NCBI GenBank assembly: GCA_948474755.1
Contig: CAOLHI010000482.1
Coordinates: 1 to 64,000, forward strand
Direction of reading: 5' to 3'
Source of the DNA: Ctenosaura bakeri
Lineage: Eukaryota; Chordata; Lepidosauria; Squamata; Iguanidae
Length of the DNA stretch: 64,000 nt
Both the position numbers and the translations under genes were made by a program. Below, piece by piece: positions 11,691-21,618 of this stretch (position 1 is its first letter; each line of letters begins with the position of its first letter). The notes under the pieces are model-generated. The model was given only the letters and a program-made list of their open reading frames with translations. It did not search any database and had not been told where the DNA came from.

Positions 11691-12450
11691 CAGTTACAGG
11701 TAAGCAACCTGTTCTTCCCATCCCCCACATAAATAGTTTTCTCCTTCTTCCAGATTCATTACTGTCTCCTCAGTAATTGGAAATTCATTTTTCTCATGCA
11801 CATGTTTGTGGGTTAGTTCAGACCTTCAATTTGATGTTGACTTTTTTTGACATATGACTGACCGGAGGAGTTGGAGATGAAAGAAATGTTCTGTATACCT
11901 CTGATATTTAATCTCACTCACCATTATTTGAGAAATTTCTCCAACAGACTGTAGATTTATTGCTTGCAAGGATTTGGTCGGAGGTATAAAGTAATCACTC
12001 TCCAAGGTCACCCAAGAATAACAAGACAGTGGCTGGGAGACTGTGGGGTGAACCAGAAAAAGGTGCTTTATAAAAGAAGCTACATTTAAAAAAAAAGAAA
12101 GAAAGAAAATCTTCCAGAGTATTTTCTAAAAGCTGTATAGTGCCTGTGAAGCAAACATTCCTGTATTACATTCTTCATGGTCATAATTTAAATCCTCAAT
12201 AATTCTCTCATGACTGGGCAGTCCTAACATCTGGAGCAATAGAATTCCTCTCATCATATTTCTGGACTGCCAGCCCTGATTGGTTTGTGTCAGGACTGGA
12301 AGAACTATGGGAAAAAATTAACTAGCCCTTCTGTTGTGACTTGAAAAAATATCTGAGCAAATTGACTTTTGCTGTGATTTTGAAATTCAGAAAATAAATC
12401 AGATTTTATTTTAGAAATATTTAGTGTGAACTAAAATGTAAATATCTAAA

Positions 12451-12680
12451 GCCAGTGTGGTATAGTGGTTTGAGTGTTGAACCAGGACTCTAGGAGACTG
12501 AGGTTTGAATTTCCACTTGGCCATGGAACTCCACTGGAGGTGTTCTTGAGCATGTCACATGCCATCAACATCAGAAATTACAAACTTCCTTGGAATAAAT
12601 TTTTCCCAGAATATCCCTTAATAGGTTTGCTTTAGAGTCACAAACAATTGAAGGCATGGAACAGCAGCAAAAATATAAAT
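12451..12680 (+). mobile_element. tRNA-derived SINE
   Basis: Starts AGCCAGTGTGGTATAGTGG (box A region), then GAGGTTTGAATTTCC (box B region), then a body with CCATGGAACTCCACTGG, and a degenerate tail with CACAAACAATTGAAGGCATG. Sense orientation relative to ECHDC1. Confidence 0.78.
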
Positions 12681-13798
12681 ACTAACATAATGGTGGCCAG
12701 AATCCTGTTGAGGAGCTACAAATCTTGAGTTACACATTCATAACTGTTTGGTACTCATGATCCATACATAGTTCCTAGTTTAGGGGATGTGTATGGACTG
12801 TGAAAGTCTCGCAATCCCCATTTTACTGGGAAGCAGCCACTGTGACTGATGTTTGCTTGATTTTTCCCTTCCCTTTGTGTGAGTGATCTCCAGTGCGAGG
12901 GAGAATTGTGACAGGGACTTCTGTCTGTTGCAACAGAGATTGCTTACAGGAAGTGAGGGAAATGTCAATCTGCCGTGGTACAGTTGACAGGGGAACAGAC
13001 CTCTGTCAGTCTCAGGAGTGAGAATTGGGGAACAGGGCCATGAGTCACTGTGTAGCACTGTAACTACTGTGTTTACACTTTGTAACTTCCCAATAGGACC
13101 CTGGCCAGTATTTCCATTGCTGGTGTATCTTTACTGAAAGAACTAATTAAAGAAAATGAACTTATCTAATTATTTTCATAAAATTTGTATATGATCACAT
13201 ATGTTACCTAGTCCAACTCCAGCTCAGTGTGGAAAAGCAAATACTACAGCATCTATAACAGTTGTTTGTCAGTACTTAGGAACAGATAACAAAGTACCGG
13301 TAATTGGAAAACATATCAATCTACTTAGTAGCCTTTCAGATATGTTGCCATCTTTCAGGAATGGGCAAAATACAGGGCAAAGGCCACACCAGGATTCAAG
13401 GGCCTTTTTTTTTGTACCCCCAGATAGCTCACAATGTTTCTTGTGGGGGGAAAAAAAACAGTTTTTTCCCCTCCTGAAATCTTCTGAGAGCAGTGTTTTT
13501 GTATTTTTCATGGTATTTTTCATGGCATGCTTAAACCTCTCCCTACCCCTACCCCTAAAATTAAAAAAAGAAACTGGAAATGGATTGGAAACTTTTTCCA
13601 GTTCAGTTTCTTTTTTTCTGAAAGAGGGGCTGGTGTAGCCTCTGGAGGGGTTTAAGAACGGAAAACTAGCATCATGACCTGCTATAGTCCCACACACACA
13701 TCAGCAAATCTCCAGGCTACAAATGTCAAGCACCTCCAACCTTTCTTCATAGGGTGATCTCCAACTCAGCTGTTCTCTTCTAGTTCTTCTTCGTGGTC

Positions 13799-13956
13799 TC
13801 TGTGCCTTCATACACTAGGAGCTTTAGCGCCTGCGCGGTAGCGTTCGGAAACTTCTAGAGCTTGTTCGCTTGGCGGGAACCCCTCCCCCACGCCGGTACT
13901 GCGCATGCTCCTCCCGCCGAGCAACGGTCTCTCCTCAGTTCTTTCTCGTCCGCCGT
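13799..13956 (+). repeat. DIRS copy 2 left inverted terminal repeat
   Basis: Runs from CTGTGCCTTCATACACTAGG through CGCCTGCGCGGTAGCGTTCG to CGTCCGCCGT. Its inverse complement at 19669-19822 is essentially identical over about 140 bp. The only clear differences are one base near the outer edge and a small change in the TTCTTTCTCG segment. Confidence 0.88.
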
Positions 13957-14113
13957 CGCGTACGGAAGGTTCTTTAGTTTGTTCCTCTCACTTTTGTGCT
14001 TGGCTTGCTGTTTTCACGGTTTTACGGATTTTGGACTGTCTCTGACCTCTCTTTCGGACTTCCCCTTCGGCTTTGGTCTTTTCGGATTTTCGCTGTTTGG
14101 CGTTCTTCGTCTT

Positions 14114-16422
14114 ATGTCCGCGCTCTTTAAGAAGTGCGTGTCCTGCGGGCGCAAGGTTGCCCTCAACGACAGCCACAAGGAGTGTCTCTTCTGTTTGGGT
14201 GAGTCCCACAACATCCGGACTTGCCCAATTTGCCGGGATTTTCTCCCCAAACTCTCCGCAACCGGTCCGCGAGACTCAAGTCTTATTGTTGGGAACAGTC
14301 TCTGCGGGCGATAGACGAGACCTCCACTTCCAAGATGGCCGACAAGAAGACGACCACGCCATCGACGGTATCGGCGGCTCCGTCCCGTCCACCTCGTCGG
14401 TATCGGGCTCGGTACCGGCGAAACGCCGATCTCGGCATTACCGAGGATCCCGAAGCTGTCGGCGGCTGCCAAGTCAGCAAAAGGATCCTCGACGGCGAGG
14501 AAGGCTGAGGCTCCCCTGACGGAGACGCCTGCTAAAAAGCGCCCTGCTCCGGACGGAGGCAAGGGCAAGGAGAAGGAGAAGAAGAAGAAGAAGAAGGAGA
14601 AGAAGAAGCGCTCCCCGGCTGGGACGTTCAACCTCCTACTCCTACTCCTACTCAGCAGCCTTCCAAAGGGCGAGGCGAGTCCGTCGATCTCTCGGAGGAT
14701 GAGATCGAGGACGTTCCCCAACAGCGCCCGGACTCGCCTGTGGCAGACCCTCCAACCCTGGTGGAGGAGCGCCACCGCCCTCCTAGCCGTCGCAGGTCGG
14801 CCGACCTGCAGCAGAGAGAGCCCTCTGCTTCTCCGGAGCGGCGTTCGACCTCCTTCCGGTCCCGGTCCCGCTCTTCCGAGCGTCCGGTGGCCTCGCCGCC
14901 TCCTAGGGAGACAAGAGAGGAACAACCTCGCTCGTCTGCCTCCAGATACACCTCGGCGTCCTACGTGGCCAGGTACGCGAGGGAATCTGAATGGAGAGAG
15001 CGCCCGGCCTCTTATCGGTCACATTCGCCATCGTACCGGGATCGGTACCATCGTGGCCCGAGTCGCTGGGAGACCTTCCGGAGGTCCCGGTCACCTCGTC
15101 GACAGCGCGAATCGCGCTCGCCTAGAGGGGACGAGGCTCGGTACCGTCGACGCCGAAGCCGATCTCCGTCGGACCGCCGCTCCTTCAGCCGCTCTCCCTC
15201 TCCTCGATATCATAGGGCGAGGGAGCCTTCACCTCGGTATCGGGCGATATCGCCACCTCCTAGGGTCACGGCAACGGCGACGCGCCCTACGGAGTCGGTG
15301 GTGACTGAGCGGGCTACGACGACGTCAGCCTGCCAGACTACCCCTGTCACCACTAAGAAGGTGAAGTCGGTAATCAGCCAGCCCAAGCGGGACGCTGCTG
15401 CTACCACCGCCCCGGCTGCAGAGAAGCCTAGGAAGGCAACACCTGTGGCGACTGCGAAGGAGCCGGAAAGCGAGCGGCGAGAGGACTCACCGACCTCAGA
15501 GTCATACGACTCGAGTGCGGAATCAGAGGTGTCTGAGGCGGCCTCCCAGGAGTCTCCTCCGCTGGGATTCGGGGACCCGATCCCAGATTCTGCTCCAGAG
15601 GACGTCCACCAGTTCTCTGCGATGCTGCTCCGCATGGCTACTACCCTCGGCCTTAAGATCGCCGATGCGGAGCCGGAGGACGACGATCCAGCCTTCTCCG
15701 TCTTCGAGGAGAAGCGACCTTCCACGGCCCCGCTGCCTCTCCTGCCCCGGGTATCCAGACTGGTGAAGGCCGCCTGGGATAGGCCGGCCTCGGCTCAGCC
15801 GATACCGCAGCGGTTGGAACACCTCTACAGGGTGCAGAAGGATAACGCCGGTTATCTCTTTAATCACCCTGCACCGAACTCTGTGGTGGTCGAGTCGGCA
15901 CAGACGAAAGGCTCCGGCAGGCAACACACCACCCCGCCGGACAAAGAGGGCAGGAAGTTGGACGCCTATGCAAGAAGGTTCTATTCCGCCGCCTCCTTGC
16001 AGATTAGGCTGTCCAACACTCAGGCTTGCCTCGCGGCATACCTGAAAAAGGTGCTCGATCGCCTGCAACCGGCGATGGAGGCGGTACCGGAGGACATCCG
16101 CCAAGCGTCCTCCGTGATCTTCAACGAGGCCATCTCCATCGCTCGGCAGCAGATGGCCTCCTCCAGGCACACAGTGGAGATTGCCTCCCGGGTCATGGCG
16201 GGATCCGTCGGCCTGCGCCGCCATGCTTGGCTGCGACCGGCCGACATCCAGGAGGACACCAGAAGGAGGATTGAAGATCTCCCCTTCGACGGTGAGGGCC
16301 TATTCAATTCGTCCACAGACGAAGCTTTGGACAATCTAGTTAAGGCGAGGCTCACCGCCAAGAAGATCGGGCTACAGCCGGCCACGCAAGCCCGCAGGAC
16401 CTCCACCTTCCGCCCATCCTGA
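14114..16422 (+). CDS. DIRS gag-like protein (frame-interrupted)
   Basis: Starts at ATG 14114. The N-terminal motif is C-x2-C-x10-H-x2-C-x2-C-x4-H-x4-C-x2-C (CVSCG, HKECLFCLGESHN, CPIC), a zinc-binding arrangement conserved in the deleted copy. The frame changes near 14240, at a TTTT run, and again between about 14470 and 14625 around a long AAG run coding poly-Lys. From about 14615 it stays open to 16422. Residues encoded at 14980-15250 are dominated by Arg-Ser dipeptides (RSRSPRR, RRRRSRSPSDRR), followed by an acidic stretch and a structured C-terminal half (about 15590-16410) that may be the capsid-like region. The TGA at 16420 is followed in the same frame by 48 more Ser/Arg-rich codons to TGA 16565, so it looks like a premature stop. 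Confidence 0.75.
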
Positions 16423-16567
16423 CGACGATCTTCCACCTCGTCGTTCCAGCGTTCGGCCCAGTCTGGACAGTCGAGACCGTCCTCCGGCTCATCGGCCAGA
16501 CGCACGATTAGGCGACGCCCGGCTTCGTCCAAGAAGTCCTCCTCCGAGACAAAGTCTCGGTTTTGAC

Positions 16568-17540
16568 GTGCCTGGCAGGACCTACCAATACCCACTCTTC
16601 AGCCTACCATCAGCGCTCGGAGACCGACCGACTCTTGCTCGACATCTCGCGGAGTGGCAGTGTGTCACTACGGACTCTTGGGTGCTTTCCATCGTCCGTC
16701 TTGGCTACGCCATCGAGTTTCTCGATATTCCTCCTCGAGGCGTTTACTATTCCACGCCGTCGAGTCCGGCCCTCCTGGAAGAGATCCAATCCCTCCTCCA
16801 GAAAGGGGCGATCGAGCAGCTCCCGCAAGAGGCCAAGACCACCGGCTTCTTCTCCAGGTACTTCACGGTACCGAAAGCCGACGGTACCCTCCGGCCGATC
16901 CTAGACCTCAGAGGGGTGAACTACTACATCCGCCCCAAAAGGTTCAAGATGGTCACGATACCGTCGATCCTGCCCTTCCTACATCGAGGGGACTGGTTCG
17001 CCTCCATCGATCTCCGAGACGCATACTTCCATATCGCCATTCGCCCGCAGCACAGACGGTACCTCCGCTTCGCAGTCGACGACACCTGTTACCAGTACAA
17101 GGTGCTGCCGTTCGGACTCTCGACTGCCCCAAGGGTCTTCACCAAGTGCATGGCCCCGGTGGTATCCTCCCTGCGGACGAAGGGTGCTTCTGTCTTCCCC
17201 TACCTCGACGATTGGCTGTTGGTGGCGTCCTGCAAACAGAGACTTTACCACGACGTCCACATGACGTTGTCACTCCTGACCCGCCTTGGTCTACGGGTGA
17301 ATCCGAAGAAGTCCCACCTCGAGCCGGCGAGAATCTTGGACTTCATCGGGGTGACGCTCGACTCAACCTCCGCCAGGGCGTACCTACCAGAGTCTCGAGC
17401 CCAAACCCTGATCCGGGCCGCCGCTCACGCGCGTACGGCCCCGACGTTATCTGCGAGAAGCGTCCAGCAGCTCTTGGGCTACATGGCTGCGACGACCGCT
17501 GTGACATATCTCGCCAGGCTGAGAGCGAACCTCTTCAACA
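16568..17540 (+). CDS. DIRS reverse transcriptase domain
   Basis: The frame from 16568 encodes a complete RT palm and fingers: LLQKGAIEQLP, TGFFSRYFTVPKADGTLRP, ILDLRGVN, then SIDLRDAYFHIAI with the first catalytic Asp, KVLPFGLSTAPRVF, and the FPYLDDWLL box at about 17195-17221 with the catalytic Asp pair. The motifs are those of the DIRS/gypsy-like RT clade. At about 17535, after YLARLRANL, homology to the next segment (LQHWFVRIFDPLRDEQ) moves to another frame that runs on into RNase H. RT and RNase H are normally one polyprotein in these elements, so this is probably a single-base break rather than programmed frameshifting. Confidence 0.88.
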
Positions 17541-18480
17541 CTGGTTCGTCCGCATATTCGACCCCCTGCGAGACGAACAGACTCTCCGACTGCAGCTGCC
17601 GGGAGACGTCCGCTCATCCCTCCGATGGTGGCAGTCGCGACGCAATCTCATGTCAGGGATGCCTTTCCAACAGCCGACACCGAAGGTGACGGTAACGACC
17701 GACGCCTCCCTGTATGGATGGGGTGCCCACTGCGGCGATCTCAGAGTCCGCGACAGATGGACCGACGACGAGACCGCTCTCCATATCAACGCGCTGGAGC
17801 TACTCGCCGTCTTGAAAGCGCTACGGGCGTTCCGCCACGTCGTAGCGGGGCGGACGGTCCTGGTACTGACGGACAATACCACCGCCGTCTGTTACATCAA
17901 CAGACAAGGAGGGACTCACTCCACAACCCTGCTCAACATTGCGCTCGACTTGTGGGAATGGTGCATTCGCCTGCATACGCATCCCGTGGCAGTTCACCTG
18001 GCCGGGCAGGAGAACACCACGGCAGACGCCCTCAGCAGGGACACTTCATCCCATCACGAATGGTCTCTCTCCGGAGAGGCGTTCAGACTCATTTGGGACC
18101 GCTGGGGCGAACCATCGATCGACCTCTTCGCGACCAGGGAAAACGCGAAGTGTCGCCGATTCTGTTCCAGAGCGGGCCACGATCGTGCCTCCATCGGGGA
18201 CGCTTTCCAGTTTCCGTGGACCGGGGAACTCCTCTACGCGTTCCCGCCGTTCCCGCTGCTCGGCCGGACGATATCGAAGATCCTCGCCGACCGAGCCGAC
18301 GCGATCCTGGTAGCCCCGTACTGGCCGAGGCAACATTGGTTCGCACCCCTGCTACAAGCCGCACGAGACGACCTGCTCCGGTTGCCACCGACACCGGACC
18401 TGCTCTCCCACTCTGGCGGCCGAGTTCTCCATCCGGACCTGCCACGCCTGGCCCTCCATGCCTGGAGGATATCGCACTAG
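17541..18480 (+). CDS. DIRS RNase H domain and C-terminal extension
   Basis: Continuous frame to TAG 18480. RNase H motifs are visible: VTTDASLYGWGAH (first Asp), HINALELLAVLKAL (Glu), VLVLTDNTTAVCYIN (Asp) and TTADALSRD (last Asp). A conserved extension follows with PSIDLFATRENAKC and ILVAPYWPRQHWF, sequences often found after RNase H in DIRS-type polyproteins. No DNA adenine methyltransferase domain is recognisable. The last several hundred bases overlap the tyrosine recombinase frame, which is the normal compact arrangement of DIRS elements. Confidence 0.87.
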
Positions 18481-19493
18481 ACGATCCCGTGCTCGGTACC
18501 GTCCTCGTCACGGCCAGGAAGGAATCCACCCGTCGCAACTATCAATACAAGTGGCGACGCTTCCTGACCTTCGCTAACGAGAGGAGTGAGCCGATATCGC
18601 CTGCGGGGCTCTCTACCGTCCTGCACTTCCTCCTGCACCTCCGGCAACAGGGGCTGGCGTTTCCATCCCTGAAGGTGTATCTTTCCGCGATCGTGGCATA
18701 CCAACCGCCACGATCGGCTGCCTCGGCCTTCTTCAGGAACGATACCGTTAAGCGGTTCCTGAAAGGACTTCATCATCTCTACCCGCCGGTATCGCCGCCG
18801 CTACCGCCGTGGTCCCTCTCGCTGGTGCTCTCGCAGCTGACAAAGCCGCCCTTCGAGCCGATGGCGACCTCGGATGATAGGCTCCTCACCATGAAAACTG
18901 CCTTCTTGGTAGCGGTGACCTCAGCGAGGCGAGCGGGTGAGATCACAGCTCTTCGATCCGATGAGCCCTTCACGGTCTTCCACAGAGACAAGGTGGTCCT
19001 GAGACCTGACATCTCGTTCCTGCCTAAGGTGGTGTCCAGTTTCCATCTCAACCAGGACATCATCCTGCCTGCCTTCTTCCCGAACCCGACGACACCGTTG
19101 GAGCGGTCTCTCCACTCCCTGGACGTGCGTCGGGCCGTGGCCTTCTACATGGACAGGACTGCTTCCTTCCGACAGACGCCGCATCTCTTCGTTTGCCATG
19201 GGCGACGTCGGAAGGGCCTCAAAGTGTCCACCCAGCGTTTCTCCAAATGGGTGGTGAGGATTATTCAACTGGCGTATGAGCTCGCGAGGAAGCCTCCGCC
19301 AGTCCTGCTTCGAGCCCACTCCACCAGAGCGGTGGCTACTTCTGCGGCCCTCCTGCGAGGAGTTGACCTGCATGAACTCTGCCGTGTGGCGACCTGGTCC
19401 CAACCATCGACCTTCGTGCGCCACTACAGGCTCGACTGCCGGTCGCGCAGAGATGCCCGGTTTGGACGTGAGGTGTTGGCTTCCGTGCTGTAG
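17625..19493 (+). CDS. DIRS tyrosine recombinase
   Basis: Open frame of 622 codons. The real protein probably starts late in this frame, because the first part (to about 18450) overlaps RNase H and is low-complexity Arg/Pro-rich. From about 18460 it encodes a SAM-like core-binding domain (TARKESTRRNYQYKWRRFL, LSTVLHFLLHLRQQGLAF) and then the catalytic domain. This has Arg in TSARRAGEITAL (about 18919-18954), an H-x-x-R box in LLRAHSTRAV (about 19306-19335) and the Tyr nucleophile in FVRHYRLDC (about 19411-19440). It ends at TAG 19493. These residues define the integrase-type tyrosine recombinase family that DIRS elements use in place of a DDE integrase. It is intact in this copy. Confidence 0.92.
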   Translation: MVAVATQSHVRDAFPTADTEGDGNDRRLPVWMGCPLRRSQSPRQMDRRRDRSPYQRAGATRRLESATGVPPRRSGADGPGTDGQYHRRLLHQQTRRDSLHNPAQHCARLVGMVHSPAYASRGSSPGRAGEHHGRRPQQGHFIPSRMVSLRRGVQTHLGPLGRTIDRPLRDQGKREVSPILFQSGPRSCLHRGRFPVSVDRGTPLRVPAVPAARPDDIEDPRRPSRRDPGSPVLAEATLVRTPATSRTRRPAPVATDTGPALPLWRPSSPSGPATPGPPCLEDIALDDPVLGTVLVTARKESTRRNYQYKWRRFLTFANERSEPISPAGLSTVLHFLLHLRQQGLAFPSLKVYLSAIVAYQPPRSAASAFFRNDTVKRFLKGLHHLYPPVSPPLPPWSLSLVLSQLTKPPFEPMATSDDRLLTMKTAFLVAVTSARRAGEITALRSDEPFTVFHRDKVVLRPDISFLPKVVSSFHLNQDIILPAFFPNPTTPLERSLHSLDVRRAVAFYMDRTASFRQTPHLFVCHGRRRKGLKVSTQRFSKWVVRIIQLAYELARKPPPVLLRAHSTRAVATSAALLRGVDLHELCRVATWSQPSTFVRHYRLDCRSRRDARFGREVLASVL

Positions 19494-19535
19494 GACCTGA
19501 CCCGCCGTCCGACCGGTAAGCTACACAGTCTCCTA

Positions 19536-19626
19536 GTGTATGAAGGCACAGAGACCACGAAGAAGAAGAACAGGTTGCTTACCTGTAACTGTGGTTCTTT
19601 GAGTGGTCATCTGTGCCATCATACAC
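19536..19626 (+). repeat. DIRS copy 2 internal complementary region
   Basis: Positions 19536-19571 are the inverse complement of the element's left end (13783-13815). Positions 19568-19626 are the inverse complement of its right end (19808-19866), matching at 58 of 59 bases by eye. The two halves abut at GAAC. This lets both termini pair side by side on one template, as in the DIRS-1 circularisation model. Confidence 0.88.
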
Positions 19627-19668
19627 ACCCGCCCTTCCTCCCCTCTTTTTCAGGTCCCTGTAGGTTCT

Positions 19669-19822
19669 ACGGCGGACGACAGAACTGAGGAGAGACCGTT
19701 GCTCGGCGGGAGGAGCATGCGCAGTACCGGCGTGGGGGAGGGGTTCCCGCCAAGCGAACAAGCTCTAGAAGTTTCCGAACGCTACCGCGCAGGCGCTAAA
19801 GCTCCTAGTGTATGATGGCACA
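19669..19822 (-). repeat. DIRS copy 2 right inverted terminal repeat
   Basis: Near-identical inverse complement of the left ITR (13799-13956). Beyond it, 19823-19866 forms the outer end complementary to the internal complementary region. Confidence 0.88.
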
Positions 19823-19904
19823 GATGACCACTCGAAGAACCACAGTTACAGGTAAGCAACCTGTTCATCTTCATCCTAACAAAACAAGGTCTGATATTCT
19901 TATT

Positions 19905-20510
19905 AAACTACGGTGCCTAGAAATTGCCACACTACTGTAGGTGAGGTCTGGTCAGACCAGAATAGTCTTTACCATGACCTGGACTCTACAGTTACATTAA
20001 TGCAACCTAGAATCACATTAGCCTGTTTAGCTGCCGTGTTGCACTGATGGTTCATGTTAAACATGTTGTCTACTAAAACCTTCACCTCCTTTCCACTCAT
20101 CCTGCTGTCAAGCCAGGTGTTGCCCATCCTGTATTTGTATATCAGATTTTTACTAATCTAAATACAGAACTTTACACAGTCTTTTGTCAAATCCATTTTG
20201 TTAGGTCCTGTTCTTCATCCTGATATTATTTTGAATCATGTTTGGTTTTTAGCTAACAAGTTATATCATCTGTAAATCTGAGGAACATCTTCTATTCCTT
20301 TATGTAAATCATTCATAAAGATGATTTATAAAAATTTTGAACAAAACTATATCTACGATAGCCCATATGTCACTTAGCAGGTTGGTGATGATACTTTGGA
20401 TATAACTTTATTGGCCAGCTGTGGATCCATTTAAGAATAGTTCAGTATTTTCTGGCCCATAGTTCACCAGAGTTTGCCAGCATGGATATTGTGAAGAATC
20501 TGTGTGCATA
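19905..20510 (-). mobile_element. CR1-like LINE fragment (degraded)
   Basis: Motifs such as GCAACCTAGAATCACATTAG, AGCTGCCGTGTTGCACTGATG, TGTCTACTAAAACC and AAGCCAGGTGTTGCCCATCC match, in reverse orientation, the CR1 3' region commonly seen in reptile genomes. No usable open frame remains. Confidence 0.7.
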
Positions 20511-21618
20511 TTGTAATTCTGGGTAAACTCTGTGAAAAGTGTGCAGTTGTCATTCTTAAAATAATTAGTCTTAAATTATGTATTGATTCTCCAGCCATTT
20601 TACAAATTGTAAAAACAAGCACACGCAGAGCAACACAGTGTCTGCTGTCCCTGGTAGAGAAAGAATGAAGTATGAGTGGTTTTCTCGTAACATTAGTACC
20701 CAAGTAGTTTACTGTCTTTTCCATAGTTTCTTATGAATGGAGATATTTTTAATATATAATATACAAAGAAAGACCATGTCTTGGAGCTCTTTTAAGGAAT
20801 ATTTTTTTTACCTTCAGAAATCTGGAAAACAAAGTTTATGTCAGTTGTTACACACATTCTGCTCTACAACATTTTTCCAGTCATTTTCAACTTCTGGCAA
20901 CCTAAATTGGCAGAAAGTATAGAAATTATAGCCCCGGACTGTAAAATTAGTACAGCATTTGGTTTTAGGGCTGTTAAATATGCCCAGCTGTATTCACTTT
21001 GTGCCTTGAATGACCTTTTACAGAGAACTTTTAACTCAGTGACTGTGCAGTTACTACCTATCAGAAATACAGATTATGCTATCCCCCTGCAGGTTGAGTA
21101 TAATAATTGGATATTCTCATAACCTATGAAAATGTGGAACATGTTTTCGGAACATTGTGAGTAGGGAGTAGAGAAAGACAGGTCATTTCTCAATGTTAAT
21201 AGTGAACTTTGCCCTTGTCATCTTCTTCTTCAAAGATGTCTTCTAGGTTCAACACTATCCACCTGGTTACAGTCATTCTTTAACAAGTTTGAGCATAACT
21301 AGGGTGAATGAGTCCCAGTTTGAAGGAGACAGAGGTAGTACTAAAAAACAGAGGGGCAAGTGCCAGATCTGCCTAAGTCTGAAAAATATTTCAGTCTCTT
21401 GGGTGTCAGTATTAAATTTCTTGCTGACATATCTTCTCCCCTGGATATTTTAAAAAGTTTGTTCACAATATATGAACACTTAGGAGTGTGGTATTTATTT
21501 TTCCAAAGCAAGTATTGATCTCGATTTGCATATAAAAACTTATTATTTAACACTTTTGAGTGCTTTTGTGTTTGTAATTTTAAAATATGTCCCCCCCCCA
21601 ACTTCTTCCATGGGATAG

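Larger units (their letters stand above)
10017..11714 (+). mobile_element. Internally deleted DIRS retrotransposon (non-autonomous copy)
   Basis: Begins with GTTCTCTTCTTCTTCATGG and ends in CAGGTAAGCAACCTGTTC. These ends resemble those of the complete element at 13772, but the ITR differs consistently (a TCACACAATGGG-type rather than a TCATACACTAGG-type outer sequence), which marks a separate subfamily. It keeps a 5' gag piece with the Cys/His motif (from about 10329), then jumps near 11055 straight to the C-terminal end of the tyrosine recombinase. Most of gag, all of RT and RNase H, and most of the recombinase are gone. The internal complementary region and both ITRs remain, so it has the cis sequences expected of a mobilisable copy. 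Confidence 0.85.
13772..19866 (+). mobile_element. Near-complete DIRS tyrosine-recombinase retrotransposon
   Basis: A 6.1-kb element in sense orientation within ECHDC1 intron 3. In order it has a left ITR, gag, reverse transcriptase, RNase H, tyrosine recombinase overlapping the RNase H frame, an internal complementary region (19536-19626) and a right ITR. There are no LTRs, no DDE integrase, no aspartic protease and no visible methyltransferase. DIRS elements are thought to reverse-transcribe into a circular form joined through the internal complementary region, then insert by recombinase without target-site duplication; I find no duplication here. The ITRs are almost identical and CpG content is high, so insertion is recent. 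Some frame breaks and an in-frame TGA in gag mean this copy, as assembled, is unlikely to be autonomous. Confidence 0.93.
9653..21618 (+). other. ECHDC1 intron 3, host of two DIRS elements
   Basis: 12-kb GT-AG intron. Nearly 8 kb of it is two DIRS retrotransposons (10017-11714 and 13772-19866). A tRNA-derived SINE (12451-12680) and a CR1-like fragment (about 19905-20510) fill part of the rest. No host exon is visible in it. Base composition jumps from AT-rich flanks to strongly GC- and CpG-rich within the larger DIRS copy. Confidence 0.75.

Noticed and set aside
13201..13697. Opposed 145- and 142-codon frames just before the DIRS element
   Set aside because: Both strands are open over the same bases with homopolymer-driven residues, so chance is likeliest.
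14014..14925. 303-codon minus-strand open frame inside the DIRS gag
   Set aside because: Antisense shadow of Arg/Ser/Gly-rich, GC-rich gag sequence. It has no domain-like content, and the plus strand explains the openness.
15523..16595. Two long minus-strand frames opposite gag
   Set aside because: They mirror the plus-strand coding bias of gag and show no recognisable motif.
13772..19866. Endogenous retrovirus or Ty3/gypsy LTR element
   Set aside because: Direct LTRs, a DDE integrase and a protease are absent. Inverted repeats, the ICR and a tyrosine recombinase define DIRS.
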